Below are positions 28,609 through 38,434 of a stretch of DNA of 64,000 bases, piece after piece; within the stretch, counting starts at the first letter, position 1; each line of letters begins with the position of its first letter. Origin of the DNA: Viridibacterium curvum (GTDB lineage Bacteria; Pseudomonadota; Gammaproteobacteria; Burkholderiales; Rhodocyclaceae); assembly GCF_039544165.1 (NCBI RefSeq), contig NZ_BAABLD010000005.1, positions 434,001-498,000 of the forward strand, in the 5' to 3' direction. Both the position numbers and the translations under genes were made by a program. The notes under the pieces were generated by a model, which saw only the letters and a list, made by a program, of their open reading frames with translations, was not told where the DNA came from and ran no database searches.

Positions 28609-30318
28609 ATGACCCGCCTCAACGACCGCCTGACCGCCATGGAGCAGCACAACGCGCTGCTCGAAGACCAACTCCGCCAGCTGCCTTTGCCCATCGTGCC
28701 CGCCTTCAGGGCCGGTGATGGTGTGCGGGCCGTCAGTTTTGACGCGACCGGCGATGTGTTGAGCACGGCGGATGCGGCGCGTGTGGCCGAGATGTTCCCG
28801 CAGACCACGGTGGCTAACGCCGGCAAGGTGCTGCATGGCGGCGCGCCGCTGGCACAGCGCCCGAGCGGCAAGCGAGTCGCCGTGTTGTTCTCCGGTGGCC
28901 CGGCGCCGGGCGGTCACAACGTGGTTGTGGGTCTCAAGCAGATGCTGGGTAGCGACAACCTGCTGCTGGGCGTGCGTGGCGGCCCCAAGGGGCTGCTGAA
29001 CGGTCGCCTGGAGCCCGTGACGGACGCCGACGTGGCGAAGATCCGCAACAGCGGCGGCTTTGACTACCTGGGCACGGATCGCACCAAGATCAAGACGGCC
29101 GAGCAGTTCGCCAAGGTGCGCGAGGTTGCAGTAAAAAATGCCCTCGATGCCATCGTGATCATCGGTGGAGACGACTCCAACACCAACGCCGCCGTGCTGG
29201 CCGAAGAGCTGTTTGCCAACGTGCATGCCGATGGCCGTGGCGTGCAGGTGATCGGCGTTCCCAAGACCATTGACGGCGACTTGCAGCTGGGCGACCTGCT
29301 GCCGATCTCGTTCGGGTTCGACACGGCGACGCGCATTTACGCCGAGATGGTCGGCAACATCCTGCAGGACTCGCGCTCGTCGCTGAAGTACTGGCATTTC
29401 GTGAAGCTGATGGGGCGTGCCGCTTCGCACGTGACGCTGGAAGTCGCGCTGCAGGCCAAGCCGGCCATCACGCTGATCTCGGAAGAAATCGCGGCGAAGA
29501 AGCTGTCGCTCGCCGACATCATCGAGCAGATTGCGCAGACGGTCGTCAGCCGTGCCGCCAAGGGCATCCACCATGGTGTGCTGCTGGTGCCTGAGGGCCT
29601 GATCGAGTTCGTGCCCGAGGTGAAGTCGCTCATCGATGCCCTCAATGAGGTGCTGGCCCACGCCGACGGCTTTGCTGCGCTGGACGAGGCCGCCAAGCGC
29701 GCCTTTGTTGCCGGCAAGCTCGATGCAGCACACGCAGCGCTGTTTGCCAGCCTGCCCGAATACATCCAGGACATGCTGCTGGCCGACCGCGATTCGCACG
29801 GCAATCTGCAACTGTCGCTGATCCCGACCGAACAGCTGCTGGTCGACATGACCCGCGCCCGCCTCAAGCAGATCGACGCCAAGATCCCGTTCGCGACGCA
29901 GTGTCATTTCTTCGGCTACGAAGGTCGTTGTGGTGCGCCGACCCTGTTCGACGCCGCTTACACCCTGAACCTGGGGCTCACGGCCGGCGCGCTGATCCTT
30001 GCGGGCAAGACCGGCTACATGGCCAGCATCGGCAACCTTTTTGGCGGTGGCGTGCCGCTGGCCATTCCGCTGGCCGGCCTGCTCAATATCGAACGTCGCC
30101 ATGGCTCGGAGGCCGTGGTGATCGAAAAGGCACTGGTCAACATCGACGCGCCGGCCATGCAGTACTTCGTGAGCCGTCGTGCCGAGTGGGCGCAGGCCGA
30201 CCTGTTCGCCTCACCCGGCCCGCGCCAGTTCTGGGGCCCGGTGGCCAGCCAGGTGCCGCTGTCGGTGGCGCTCAATCGCAAGGCGGACGATGTGTTGTTC
30301 CGCTTCGGCGAGGTCTGA
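28609..30318 (+). CDS. pfp: Pyrophosphate-dependent 6-phosphofructokinase
   Basis: 569 aa long-form PPi-PFK, which reversibly phosphorylates fructose 6-phosphate with pyrophosphate. Visible are the phosphate-binding SGGPAPGGHNVV, GGDDSNTNA (Asp in place of Gly after GGD favours PPi over ATP), and PKTIDGDLQ. The insertions and length match the plant-beta/spirochaete-like long class. It stands as a single gene between two chemoreceptor genes; a hairpin-forming GC-rich stretch (about 30332-30385) follows it. Confidence 0.9.
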   Translation: MTRLNDRLTAMEQHNALLEDQLRQLPLPIVPAFRAGDGVRAVSFDATGDVLSTADAARVAEMFPQTTVANAGKVLHGGAPLAQRPSGKRVAVLFSGGPAPGGHNVVVGLKQMLGSDNLLLGVRGGPKGLLNGRLEPVTDADVAKIRNSGGFDYLGTDRTKIKTAEQFAKVREVAVKNALDAIVIIGGDDSNTNAAVLAEELFANVHADGRGVQVIGVPKTIDGDLQLGDLLPISFGFDTATRIYAEMVGNILQDSRSSLKYWHFVKLMGRAASHVTLEVALQAKPAITLISEEIAAKKLSLADIIEQIAQTVVSRAAKGIHHGVLLVPEGLIEFVPEVKSLIDALNEVLAHADGFAALDEAAKRAFVAGKLDAAHAALFASLPEYIQDMLLADRDSHGNLQLSLIPTEQLLVDMTRARLKQIDAKIPFATQCHFFGYEGRCGAPTLFDAAYTLNLGLTAGALILAGKTGYMASIGNLFGGGVPLAIPLAGLLNIERRHGSEAVVIEKALVNIDAPAMQYFVSRRAEWAQADLFASPGPRQFWGPVASQVPLSVALNRKADDVLFRFGEV

Positions 30319-30527
30319 GCCAGGGCGATCAGGAAAGTCGCCGGGCCGCCCCAAGACTTTCTTGGCCCCCACGGGGGGCGGCATGGACCTTTCGGGCCAT
30401 GCCGGGGGCACACTGAATTCACGCTTTGACCAGGGAAGGCACTCAAGAAGTGCCGCGTTCCTGTCGTTGTCTTCCGAATGAGAAATCCCGCGTTCCGCGG
30501 GCTGCAGTCGAGACAAGGAACAGGAAA

Positions 30528-32138
30528 ATGAGTCTGCGCAAGCGTTTGTGGCTGTCGTTCGGCCTGATGATCGCCCTCGTCGTGGTGCTGGGGGGCGTGT
30601 CGCTGACCGTGACGCGCCTGATCATCGCGGAAACGCACAACGTCGAAGAAGGCAAGGCGCGCAGTGACCTGGCGGCGGCGATCCGCCTCAAGGCCATGCG
30701 CCAGACCTTGCTGGCGACACAGATTGCCGGTGCGTCGGCAGGCTCGGTGGAGATCATCGATGGCTCCCGCCAGGAGCTGGTCGCCGCGACGGCAGCTGAT
30801 GTGGACGCCCTCGGCAAGATGCTGACCGATCCGCAGTCGGCCGAGCTGATGCAGGCCATGGATTCAGCACGGGCTTCGTACAGCTCAGCCATTGAGCGCG
30901 TGGTCGACATGGCCAAGCAGGGCGATCAGGCGGGTGCGCAGCGCAGCCTGTCGGCCGAAGTGGGGGCGCGTTGGTCGCGCTATGAGCGTGCCATTGATGC
31001 GCTGGTTGCAGCCCAGGATGAGTTCGCCAAACAGTCCAGCGAGGATGCTGCGCGCTTCGAGAAGATCGGCAGCATCGTCATGCTGGCAGGCATTCTTGCC
31101 GCAGCCGCCATTGCGATGTTCAGCGCGGGTGTCGTCGTGCGTTCGATCATGAACCTGATGGGCGGTGAGCCCGAAGACGCTGTGCAGGTGGTGCGCCAGA
31201 TTGCACAGGGCGACCTGACGCGCCGTGCTCAGGCTACGCGACCTGACAGTCTCATTGGCCAGCTCGAACAGATGCGCCAGAACCTCAATGCGACGCTGCA
31301 GGAACTCTCGGCCCGCGCGAGGGAGCTCAACGATCACGCGCGCGGCATGTCCGGCGCGGCCGAGCAGATGGCCAGTGCGGCCAGCAACGAATCGGATGCG
31401 GCATCGCGCATGGCAGCCACCATGCAGCAAATGACCGTCAGCATCACGCATGTGTCGGATGGCGCAGGTTCAGCCGCCCAGACCGTGAGCGAAGCGGGCG
31501 ACGTGGCCACGCGTGGCAGCAAGGTCGTTCTGGATCTGGCCGACGGCATGGCGACGATTTCGCGCGGCGTAAAACAGTCGGCCGAGTCGGTGACCGAGTT
31601 GGGGCGCCAGTCCGAGCAGATCCGTTCGATTGTCGGTGTGATCCGCGAGATTGCCGACCAGACCAATTTGCTGGCGCTCAACGCAGCCATCGAGGCCGCG
31701 CGTGCAGGGGAGAGCGGTCGAGGCTTCGCGGTGGTGGCCGACGAGGTTCGCAAACTGGCCGAACGTACGGGCAAGTCCACGCAGGACATCGCGGCGATGA
31801 TTGAAGCCATTCAGGGCAATGTCGACAGTGTCGTGGTGGCCATGAGCAAGAATGCGCAGGATGTTTCGCAAGGTGAGGTGCTGGCCGTTGAAGCCGGCAA
31901 ATCGATGGGCGAGATCCGTGATGCCATGACAAACGTCGTCGACATCGTCTCCAGCATCAGTCACGCGACGCGCGAGAACTCTTCGGCGAGTCAGGATGTA
32001 GCGCGCACGGTCGAGCAGATCGCGCGCCTCTCGGAAGACAACAGCGGTGCCGCAGGCAAGGTGGCCGACACAGCGCGCCAGCTCAATGGCGTGGCCGGCA
32101 ACATCAATCAGGCGATTTCGCGTTTCCGCACCGCCTGA
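30528..32138 (+). CDS. Methyl-accepting chemotaxis protein, membrane-bound
   Basis: 536 aa chemoreceptor. TM1 is about residues 6-30 (LWLSFGLMIALVVVLGGVSL), a periplasmic helical ligand domain spans about 31-185, TM2 about 186-210 (IVMLAGILAAAAIAMFSAGV), then HAMP and the signalling domain with REIADQTNLLALNAAIEAAR and RGFAVVADEVRKLAERT. No C-terminal NWETF-type CheR tether is present. The start at 30528 (MSLRKRL) follows GGAACAGGA; the longer frame from 30426 lacks a signal for translation. Ligand unknown. Confidence 0.92.
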   Translation: MSLRKRLWLSFGLMIALVVVLGGVSLTVTRLIIAETHNVEEGKARSDLAAAIRLKAMRQTLLATQIAGASAGSVEIIDGSRQELVAATAADVDALGKMLTDPQSAELMQAMDSARASYSSAIERVVDMAKQGDQAGAQRSLSAEVGARWSRYERAIDALVAAQDEFAKQSSEDAARFEKIGSIVMLAGILAAAAIAMFSAGVVVRSIMNLMGGEPEDAVQVVRQIAQGDLTRRAQATRPDSLIGQLEQMRQNLNATLQELSARARELNDHARGMSGAAEQMASAASNESDAASRMAATMQQMTVSITHVSDGAGSAAQTVSEAGDVATRGSKVVLDLADGMATISRGVKQSAESVTELGRQSEQIRSIVGVIREIADQTNLLALNAAIEAARAGESGRGFAVVADEVRKLAERTGKSTQDIAAMIEAIQGNVDSVVVAMSKNAQDVSQGEVLAVEAGKSMGEIRDAMTNVVDIVSSISHATRENSSASQDVARTVEQIARLSEDNSGAAGKVADTARQLNGVAGNINQAISRFRTA

Positions 32139-32198
32139 GCCGACGACGCCCGGGGGCCGCCAAGGGCGTGCGCACGCATCCCCATTCCGTTCTGACGC

Positions 32199-33443
32199 TT
32201 ACTCCAGATCGGCAGCCAGCTTCTTCAGCCAGGCGTCCACATCTTTCGGGATATCCAGCTTGCGGCGCGTCGATTCGGGGCGTGGATAGCCGCCGATCTC
32301 TTCCTGACTGTCAATGATGCGACCACCGCCGCTTTGTGCTTCGGCAACGATGCGGGCGTCGACGGCATCGCGGTCCCTGGGCCGTGCGCCAGCGCTGCGC
32401 AGCACAGCCGCTTCGGTGTCGGCAGCAGGGCGGGCCACAAGACCAGCGGGCCATAGAGGCGCCTTGTCGAGCGGGGTGACCTTGCCGAGCGTCATCGGCA
32501 TGGGTTCGCCCTTGCGGTCGAAGGCGAGGTTGTCACTGAGGAAAGCATCTGCCCCGGCGTCATTGGCGCCGACACGCAGCAGCGCCAGATCCTTGCGCGT
32601 GTTGGGCCCGTGCCGCAGGACGTTGCCGACCACCGCAATCTGCGTGTTGGCGGGCATCGTCCGGCCGCTCCATTCGCTCGGCACACCGCCACCGCGCACG
32701 GCGTAGTCCCCCGGGTTATAGATCAGGTTGTTGACGACGACGCCGGTGGCATTGGTCTTGTACCAGGGGTTGCGGTCGCGGTTGTGTGCGTAGAGGTTGC
32801 CGATGATGGCGACCTCCTGCACGTTGTCGTGAATCAGCGAGCCCATCGAGTGCTTGCCTTTTTCGTGCGTGGCATCGAGCAGGCCCTCGGCAACGATGTT
32901 GTTCGACAGCGTGACGCGCCCCGCCGTGCCTTGCGGGCCGTAATAGCGCTCGCCACTGACCGACAGGTTTTCGTCAGTACCCCAGGCGAACGAGCAGTGA
33001 TCGACCACCACGTTGCGGGCGTTCGGCCCGGTGATCGACACATCCCGCTCGAAGCCGCTCTTTTTCGCCATGCCTGCATCGCCAATGCGGAAGCGGATGT
33101 GCTGCATCAACACATCGTGCGTGCCGATATTCATGCCGCCACGAATCAGGGTGATGCCGGGGGAGGGCGCTGTTTGCCCCGCAATGGTGACGAAGGGCGA
33201 GCGGATCTTGAGGTCGGTCTTTTCGAGATCGATGACGCCACCGACTTCGAACACGATGATGCGCGGGCCCTGTGTGAGCAAAGCCTCCCGCAGACTGCCG
33301 CTGCCAAATCCATCCAGCGTGGTGACGCGAATGATCTCGCCACCGCTGCCAGCCCTGGTGTCCGTGCCGAAGCCGATCAGCTCGGCGGCATGAAGCCCCG
33401 GTAGGTGCATGAGTGCGACGAATAGTGTGAGTGATGTCCTCAT
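32199..33443 (-). CDS. Secreted pectate lyase-like polysaccharide lyase
   Basis: 414 aa with a signal peptide (MRTSLTLFVALMHLPGLHA, cleavage before AEL) and a right-handed beta-helix of the pectate lyase 1 superfamily. Family features: GSGSLREALL, RIIVFEVGGVIDL, ITLIRGGMNIGTHDVLMQHI, and the core motif NVVVDHCSFAWGTDENLSVS which carries the Ca-binding Asp pair. The C-terminus is Arg/Lys-rich after the helix. It likely cleaves pectin or another uronan in the periplasm or outside the cell. Single gene, oriented against the upstream chemoreceptor. Confidence 0.85.
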   Translation of the reverse strand: MRTSLTLFVALMHLPGLHAAELIGFGTDTRAGSGGEIIRVTTLDGFGSGSLREALLTQGPRIIVFEVGGVIDLEKTDLKIRSPFVTIAGQTAPSPGITLIRGGMNIGTHDVLMQHIRFRIGDAGMAKKSGFERDVSITGPNARNVVVDHCSFAWGTDENLSVSGERYYGPQGTAGRVTLSNNIVAEGLLDATHEKGKHSMGSLIHDNVQEVAIIGNLYAHNRDRNPWYKTNATGVVVNNLIYNPGDYAVRGGGVPSEWSGRTMPANTQIAVVGNVLRHGPNTRKDLALLRVGANDAGADAFLSDNLAFDRKGEPMPMTLGKVTPLDKAPLWPAGLVARPAADTEAAVLRSAGARPRDRDAVDARIVAEAQSGGGRIIDSQEEIGGYPRPESTRRKLDIPKDVDAWLKKLAADLE

Positions 33444-33832
33444 GTTGTCCCCGGGTTCAGTTCCTCGCCGAAGCGAATGGCATTGCCATAGGGGTCATCA
33501 ATCTGCATTTCACGCATACCCCAGGGCTGGTCGATGGGGCCATAGCGTGTCGAGATCCCTTCTTCGCCGAACTCGGCTGCCAGCTGATCAACGTTGACGA
33601 CCCGGATGTAACAGCTGCTGGCGCCGCCAAAGTGCCGGGCCTGGTCTTCCGAGTCGGCGAGCCAGAAATGCAACTCTGCCTCGTCTCTCTGCATGATGAG
33701 GAATCCCTGCGTCGGGAAGTTTCCTGCTACAGCAAAGCCCAGTTGCTGGAAGAAGCTCGCGGTGAGGTCAAGATTGCCCGAGGGGAGTTGCGGTATGGCC
33801 GGGCCCAGCAGGATGCTTGCATTGCGTGGCAC
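33440..33832 (-). CDS. VOC/glyoxalase-like protein
   Basis: 130 aa vicinal-oxygen-chelate protein, like bleomycin-resistance proteins: the two beta-alpha-beta-beta-beta modules run from AIPQLPSGNLDLTASFFQQL to ELHFWLADSEDQ and from SCYIRVVNVDQLAAEF to MQIDDPYGNAIRFGEE. The terminal Glu (FGEE) matches a metal or ligand position. Start chosen as GTG 33832, two bases after the corA stop with GGGGG upstream; earlier codons overlap corA. It is translationally coupled to corA and overlaps the pectate lyase start by four bases. Substrate unknown. Confidence 0.75.
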   Translation of the reverse strand: MPRNASILLGPAIPQLPSGNLDLTASFFQQLGFAVAGNFPTQGFLIMQRDEAELHFWLADSEDQARHFGGASSCYIRVVNVDQLAAEFGEEGISTRYGPIDQPWGMREMQIDDPYGNAIRFGEELNPGTT

Positions 33833-33833
33833 G

Positions 33834-34973
33834 TCAGAACCCCCGTTTGATCCGCCGATAGCGCCAGCGCAGCAGCCCAAGCAGAGCCAGTGCGCCGCCG
33901 ACGATGATCGCTGCCGCGATCAGCCAGCCGTTCTCGCTGTTGGTCCACGGCAGGTGCTGGAAGTTCATGCCGAAGAAGCCTGTGACGATGGTGGCTGGCG
34001 CGAACAGGGTGGTGATGATGGTCAGCAGCCGCAGCTCCTTGTTGAGGCGGTTGCTGACCGTCGACAGGTAGAGATCGAGCAGGTCACCGATCTGCTCGCG
34101 CAGGGCGTCGAGCTGTTCGATGAGGTGCACGCAGTGTTCATACACATCGCGGAAGTAGGGGATGGTGTCGGGCTTCACCAGCCCGGCGGTGTTGCGCAGT
34201 ACGCCGTTGGTGACTTCGCGCGTCGGCCAGATGCTGTGGCGCAGCTCGTACATCTCGCGCTTGAGGTGATTGATCTGCTCTACCGCATTGCGTGGCGGGT
34301 CAACGATGAGCTGGTCTTCGAGCTTCTCGATATCGGCTGAGAGTTTCTCGGTCACGACGAAGTAGCTGTCGACGATGGCGTCGGTGAGTGCGTGCAGCAA
34401 GCTGTCGGGCCCGCCACGGCGCAGCAGGCTACCGTTCTTGCGCAGACGCTCGCGGATCGGGTCGAAGAGGCCGGTCGAGCGCTCCTGGAAGCTGAGGATG
34501 AAGTCTGCGCCCATGACGAGGCTGATCTGCTCGGCCTGGCAGTCGTGATCGGCGCTGTTGTAGTCGAAGGACTTCAGCACCATGAACAGGTAGTCGCCGT
34601 AATCTTCGAGCTTGGGACGATGGTGGGTGTTGACGATGTCTTCGAGCACCAGCGGGTGCAGGCCGAAGCGCTGTCCGATCTCCTGCATGACAGACGGATC
34701 GTGCAGTCCATGTACGTTCAGCCAGTAGAGCCCGTGTTGTTTCTCGTAGCGGCGCGACTCTTCGAGCGACGAAAAGGTGATCTCGATGAGTTGCTGGGGG
34801 TCGTAGTCGAACAGGGTGATGGCGGCCTGTCGCACTTTCACCTGCCCGATGTGCTGGAGGCTGCCGGGGTCCATGCCGACCTTGTGTGCCTGCCGCGCAC
34901 TGGCGAGTGGATCGGTACTGACGTCGGGGGAGTCAGTTGTTGACTTGTGACGTTTGTGCGAGAAGAGATGCAC
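33834..34973 (-). CDS. corA: CorA-family magnesium/cobalt transporter
   Basis: About 379 aa. A large cytosolic N-terminal funnel domain is followed by two C-terminal membrane helices; the channel signature GMNF is at TGFFGMNFQHLPW, with the first helix LLTIITTLFAPATIVTGFFG and the second NGWLIAAAIIVGGALALLGLL. The usual MPEL loop is replaced by NFQHLPW. The start is uncertain: GTG at 34973 is preferred (AGGA eight bases upstream), and ATG at 34874 is an alternative; the frame is open to 35081. The VOC gene follows directly. Confidence 0.88.
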   Translation of the reverse strand: MHLFSHKRHKSTTDSPDVSTDPLASARQAHKVGMDPGSLQHIGQVKVRQAAITLFDYDPQQLIEITFSSLEESRRYEKQHGLYWLNVHGLHDPSVMQEIGQRFGLHPLVLEDIVNTHHRPKLEDYGDYLFMVLKSFDYNSADHDCQAEQISLVMGADFILSFQERSTGLFDPIRERLRKNGSLLRRGGPDSLLHALTDAIVDSYFVVTEKLSADIEKLEDQLIVDPPRNAVEQINHLKREMYELRHSIWPTREVTNGVLRNTAGLVKPDTIPYFRDVYEHCVHLIEQLDALREQIGDLLDLYLSTVSNRLNKELRLLTIITTLFAPATIVTGFFGMNFQHLPWTNSENGWLIAAAIIVGGALALLGLLRWRYRRIKRGF

Positions 34974-35081
34974 GTCGGGCGTCCTCACTGGGGCTGGCCG
35001 CGCGCCGTGATGCGGCGCGCGGTTCGGGTTCCGTATGATGCACTCCGCCTTCTTGCGCGCACAAGTGGCGTCGGCCCGCAC

Positions 35082-35117
35082 AAAAACAAAGCGGCATGCG
35101 TATCAGGCATGCCGCTT
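35082..35117 (-). terminator. Rho-independent terminator after pntB
   Basis: AAGCGGCATGC (35089-35099) pairs with GCATGCCGCTT (35107-35117) around a seven-base loop. Read on the minus strand the stem is followed by TTTGTTTTTG, as expected for a factor-independent terminator of the pntAB transcript. Confidence 0.8.
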
Positions 35118-35141
35118 CGGGAGACTTTAACCCGCCTGGTG

Positions 35142-36560
35142 TCAGGACTTCAGCGCGACCAGCACCTCGTCGAGCATCTTCTTGGCGTCGCCGAACAGCA
35201 TGCGGTTGTTGTCCTTGTAGAACAGCGGATTGTCCACGCCCGCGTAGCCGGAGGCCATGCTGCGCTTCATGACGATGGAGGTCTTGGCCTTCCAGACTTC
35301 CAGCACCGGCATGCCGGCGATGGGGCTGGCGGGGTCTTCCTGTGCGGCCGGGTTCACGATGTCGTTGGCGCCGATGACCATGGCAACGTCCGTCTCCGGG
35401 AAGTCCTCGTTGATCTCGTCCATCTCCATCACGATGTCGTAGGGCACCTTGGCTTCGGCCAGCAGCACGTTCATGTGGCCGGGCATGCGGCCCGCGACCG
35501 GGTGGATCGCGAAGCGCACATTCACGCCCTTGGCGCGCAGGTGGCTGGTGATCTCGAAGACGGTGTGCTGGGCCTGTGCGACGGCCATGCCGTAGCCGGG
35601 CACGATCACCACGTTCTTGGCTTCGCGCAGCAGCTCGGCGGTCTCGGCCGCGAGGATGGGGCTCACTTCACCGGCCGGCTCGGCGCTGCCACCGGCAGGC
35701 TTGGCTGCCGGCGCGCCGCCATCGGAGCCGAAGCCACCTGCGATCACGCTGATGAAGTTGCGGTTCATCGCCGCGCACATGATGTACGAGAGGATGGCGC
35801 CCGACGAGCCGACCAGTGCGCCGGTCACGATCAGCAGGTCGTTGCTGAGCATGAAGCCCGTTGCCGCTGCCGCCCAGCCCGAGTAGCTGTTGAGCATCGA
35901 GACCACCACCGGCATGTCGGCACCACCGATGGCCATCACCATGTGAATGCCGAACAGCAGCGAGATCACCGTCATCACGATCAGCGGCGTCATGCCGGCC
36001 TGCACGGTCTCGGCCTGCAGGAAGGCGTAGCCGAAGTAGATGACGACCAGCAGGCCGATGAGGTTGATGAAGTGGCGGCCCGGCAGCAGCAGGGGCTTGC
36101 CGCCAACCTTGCCGGAGAGCTTGCCGAAGGCGATGACCGAGCCCGAGAAGGTGACGGCGCCAATGAGGATGCCGACGTAGATCTCGATTTCGTGAATGGC
36201 CTTCTCGGCACCGGTGAAGGTGATCGAGGTGTCGATGTAGCTCGCGAAACCGACGAGGCACGCCGCGAGGCCGACGAGGCTGTGCATGAAGGCAACCAGC
36301 TCGGGCATCTGCGTCATCTTCACGACGCGTGCGAGGTAGAGGCCGATGGCGCCGCCGACGACCGTCGCACCGATGATCCACGGCAAACCGGCAGATGCGA
36401 CGCGCGGACCGAACACCGTAGCCAGCACGGCGATGGTCATGCCGATCATGCCGTAGAGATTGCCGCGGCGCGCGGTTTCCTGGTTGGACAGGCCGCCCAG
36501 ACACAGGATGAAAAGAATGGTTGCTCCGAGGTAGGAGACCGTAGCCAGACTTGCGGACAT
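35142..36560 (-). CDS. pntB: NAD(P) transhydrogenase subunit beta
   Basis: 472 aa inner-membrane subunit of the proton-translocating transhydrogenase, which uses the proton gradient to reduce NADP+ with NADH. The N-terminal half has eight or nine helices (from SYLGATILFILCLGGL); the C-terminal domain III binds NADP(H), with VIVPGYGMAVAQAQH, GRMPGHMNVLLAEA, ETDVAMVIGANDIVNPAA and the terminal FYKDNNRMLFGDAKK loop. The gene starts 14 bases after the pntA stop, as usual. A terminator follows. Confidence 0.96.
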   Translation of the reverse strand: MSASLATVSYLGATILFILCLGGLSNQETARRGNLYGMIGMTIAVLATVFGPRVASAGLPWIIGATVVGGAIGLYLARVVKMTQMPELVAFMHSLVGLAACLVGFASYIDTSITFTGAEKAIHEIEIYVGILIGAVTFSGSVIAFGKLSGKVGGKPLLLPGRHFINLIGLLVVIYFGYAFLQAETVQAGMTPLIVMTVISLLFGIHMVMAIGGADMPVVVSMLNSYSGWAAAATGFMLSNDLLIVTGALVGSSGAILSYIMCAAMNRNFISVIAGGFGSDGGAPAAKPAGGSAEPAGEVSPILAAETAELLREAKNVVIVPGYGMAVAQAQHTVFEITSHLRAKGVNVRFAIHPVAGRMPGHMNVLLAEAKVPYDIVMEMDEINEDFPETDVAMVIGANDIVNPAAQEDPASPIAGMPVLEVWKAKTSIVMKRSMASGYAGVDNPLFYKDNNRMLFGDAKKMLDEVLVALKS

Positions 36561-36574
36561 TTTTATTCTTCCCC

Positions 36575-38164
36575 TTACTTGCGGAACATCGCCAGCATGC
36601 GCTGGGTGACGGCGAAGCCGCCGAACATGTTGATGGTGGCCAGCACGATGGCGCCGATGGCCAGTGCGCGAATCACCGTGTCAGGGCGCGAGATGTCTGC
36701 CGACAAGGGCGGTGCGATCTGCACCAGCGCGCCGATGGCGATGATCGACGAGACCGCATTGGTCACGCTCATCAGCGGCGTGTGCAGCGCAGGCTTCACG
36801 TTCCACACCACCATGTAGCCCACGAAGCAGGCCAGCACGAAGACTGTGAAATGGCTCAGGAAGGCAGCCGGCGCGTGGGCGCCGATCACCCAGAACAGCG
36901 CGGCTGCGATGCCGAAGACGACCGCCAGCTTCTGGTGCGACATGGGCTCCGAGGGCTCCCCGTGGCCATGCGCGGATTTCTTCGCAACCGGCGCAGCCGC
37001 AGCAGCCGGCTTGGCCGCAGCAGCGGGAATTTTGGGCGCCGGTGCTGGCCAGGTGATCTCGCCTTCCTTGATGACCGTGAGGCCACGGATAGCATCGTCT
37101 TCGAAGTTGACGTTGATCTGGCCGTCCTTGGTCTTGCACAGCTCTTCAGTCAGGCGGAAAAGGTTGGTGGCATACAGCGTCGAGGACTGACGTGCCAGGC
37201 GGCTCACCAGATCGGTGTAGCCCACGATGGTCACGCCATGGCGTACCACGGCTTCACCCGGAACAGTCAGCTCACAGTTGCCGCCTTGTTCGGCAGCCAT
37301 GTCAACGATCACGCTACCCGGCTTCATGGACTTCACCATGTCGGCCGTGATGAGCTTGGGGGCCGGCTTGCCGGGGATCAGCGCGGTGGTGATGATGATG
37401 TCCACTTCGCGCGCCTGCTGTGCATACATCTCGCGCTGCGCCTGCTGGAAGCCCTCACTCATGACCTTGGCGTAACCGCCGCCGCCCGAGCCGTCTTCCT
37501 CGTAATCGACCTTGACGAACTCGCCGCCGAGCGATTTCACCTGGTCGGCCACCTCTGCGCGCGTATCGTTGGCGCGCACGATGGCGCCCAGGTTGGCCGC
37601 CGTGCCGATGGCCGCAAGGCCCGCCACACCAGCCCCCGCGATGAACACCTTCGCTGGCGGCACCTTGCCCGCGGCCGTGATCTGGCCATTGAAGAAGCGG
37701 CCGAAGGCGTTGGCTGCCTCGACCACCGCGCGATAACCGGCCACACCCGCCTGCGAGGTCAGCGCGTCCATCTTCTGAGCGCGGCTCAATTGGCGGGGCA
37801 GGGCATCGATAGCCAGCACGGTGGCCTTCTTCGCCGCGAGCTTCTGCATCAGATCGGGGTTCTGTGCGGGCCAGATGAAGGAGACCAGCGTGCCGCCTTC
37901 ACGCAGCAGGCCGACCTCTTCGTCGTTCGGGCCGCGTACCTTGAACACGATGTCGGCTTGGTTCCACAACTGCGCTGTGCTGTCGACGATCTCGGCGCCA
38001 GCGGCACGGTACGCATCATCGTCAAGGTTCGCCTGCACGCCGGCGCCCGATTCGACCGCGACGCGGAAGCCCAGCTTGATCAGCTTCTCGACGACTTCGG
38101 GAACGGTTGCAACCCGTTTCTCACCGGCAAAAGTTTCGCGTGGCACTCCAACAATCAGTGACAT
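36575..38164 (-). CDS. pntA: NAD(P) transhydrogenase subunit alpha (fused form)
   Basis: 529 aa. The N-terminal NAD(H)-binding domain I (about 1-380) includes RETFAGEKRVATVPEVVEKL, VAGYRAVVEAANAFGRF, and the Rossmann motif VFIAGAGVAGLAAIGTAANL. After an Ala/Pro-rich linker (about 385-420) come four membrane helices, the alpha2 part (KLAVVFGIAAALFWVIGAHA onward), so this is the E. coli-like fused subunit and not the split one. The ATG at 38164 follows GGAGAACC. It forms an operon with pntB. Confidence 0.95.
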   Translation of the reverse strand: MSLIVGVPRETFAGEKRVATVPEVVEKLIKLGFRVAVESGAGVQANLDDDAYRAAGAEIVDSTAQLWNQADIVFKVRGPNDEEVGLLREGGTLVSFIWPAQNPDLMQKLAAKKATVLAIDALPRQLSRAQKMDALTSQAGVAGYRAVVEAANAFGRFFNGQITAAGKVPPAKVFIAGAGVAGLAAIGTAANLGAIVRANDTRAEVADQVKSLGGEFVKVDYEEDGSGGGGYAKVMSEGFQQAQREMYAQQAREVDIIITTALIPGKPAPKLITADMVKSMKPGSVIVDMAAEQGGNCELTVPGEAVVRHGVTIVGYTDLVSRLARQSSTLYATNLFRLTEELCKTKDGQINVNFEDDAIRGLTVIKEGEITWPAPAPKIPAAAAKPAAAAAPVAKKSAHGHGEPSEPMSHQKLAVVFGIAAALFWVIGAHAPAAFLSHFTVFVLACFVGYMVVWNVKPALHTPLMSVTNAVSSIIAIGALVQIAPPLSADISRPDTVIRALAIGAIVLATINMFGGFAVTQRMLAMFRK

Positions 38165-38434
38165 GCACGGTTCTCCATTAAAAAGGGGCAAAAAATCGAC
38201 AGACTTGAACCGCCTTGAGCTGCCAGCGGTATTTGACCATGCGCGACCATACTACAAAGCTGCAATCGGAGTCCGAACCCGCCTCAAATGCCTTGGTCTT
38301 CAGGGGGATGGGGTGCTTGGCGGTCGGGAATTGTTGCGATTGCAACGATCAGGCGCAACGCCCGGCGATGAGCACAGGGTATGCCAATGCCGCCTCGGTA
38401 GCAGGTGATTCGGCCAATGCGGTGGCAACGTGGC

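Noticed and set aside
30332..30385. GC-rich hairpin after the PPi-PFK gene as a terminator
   Set aside because: GCCGCCCC can pair with GGGGCGGC, but there is no T-run on either strand, so I did not list it as a terminator.
34947..36818. Long plus-strand frames opposite pntA and pntB (34947-36818 and 36551-38161)
   Set aside because: Antisense shadows of the transhydrogenase genes; His/Asp/Arg-rich composition and no motif.
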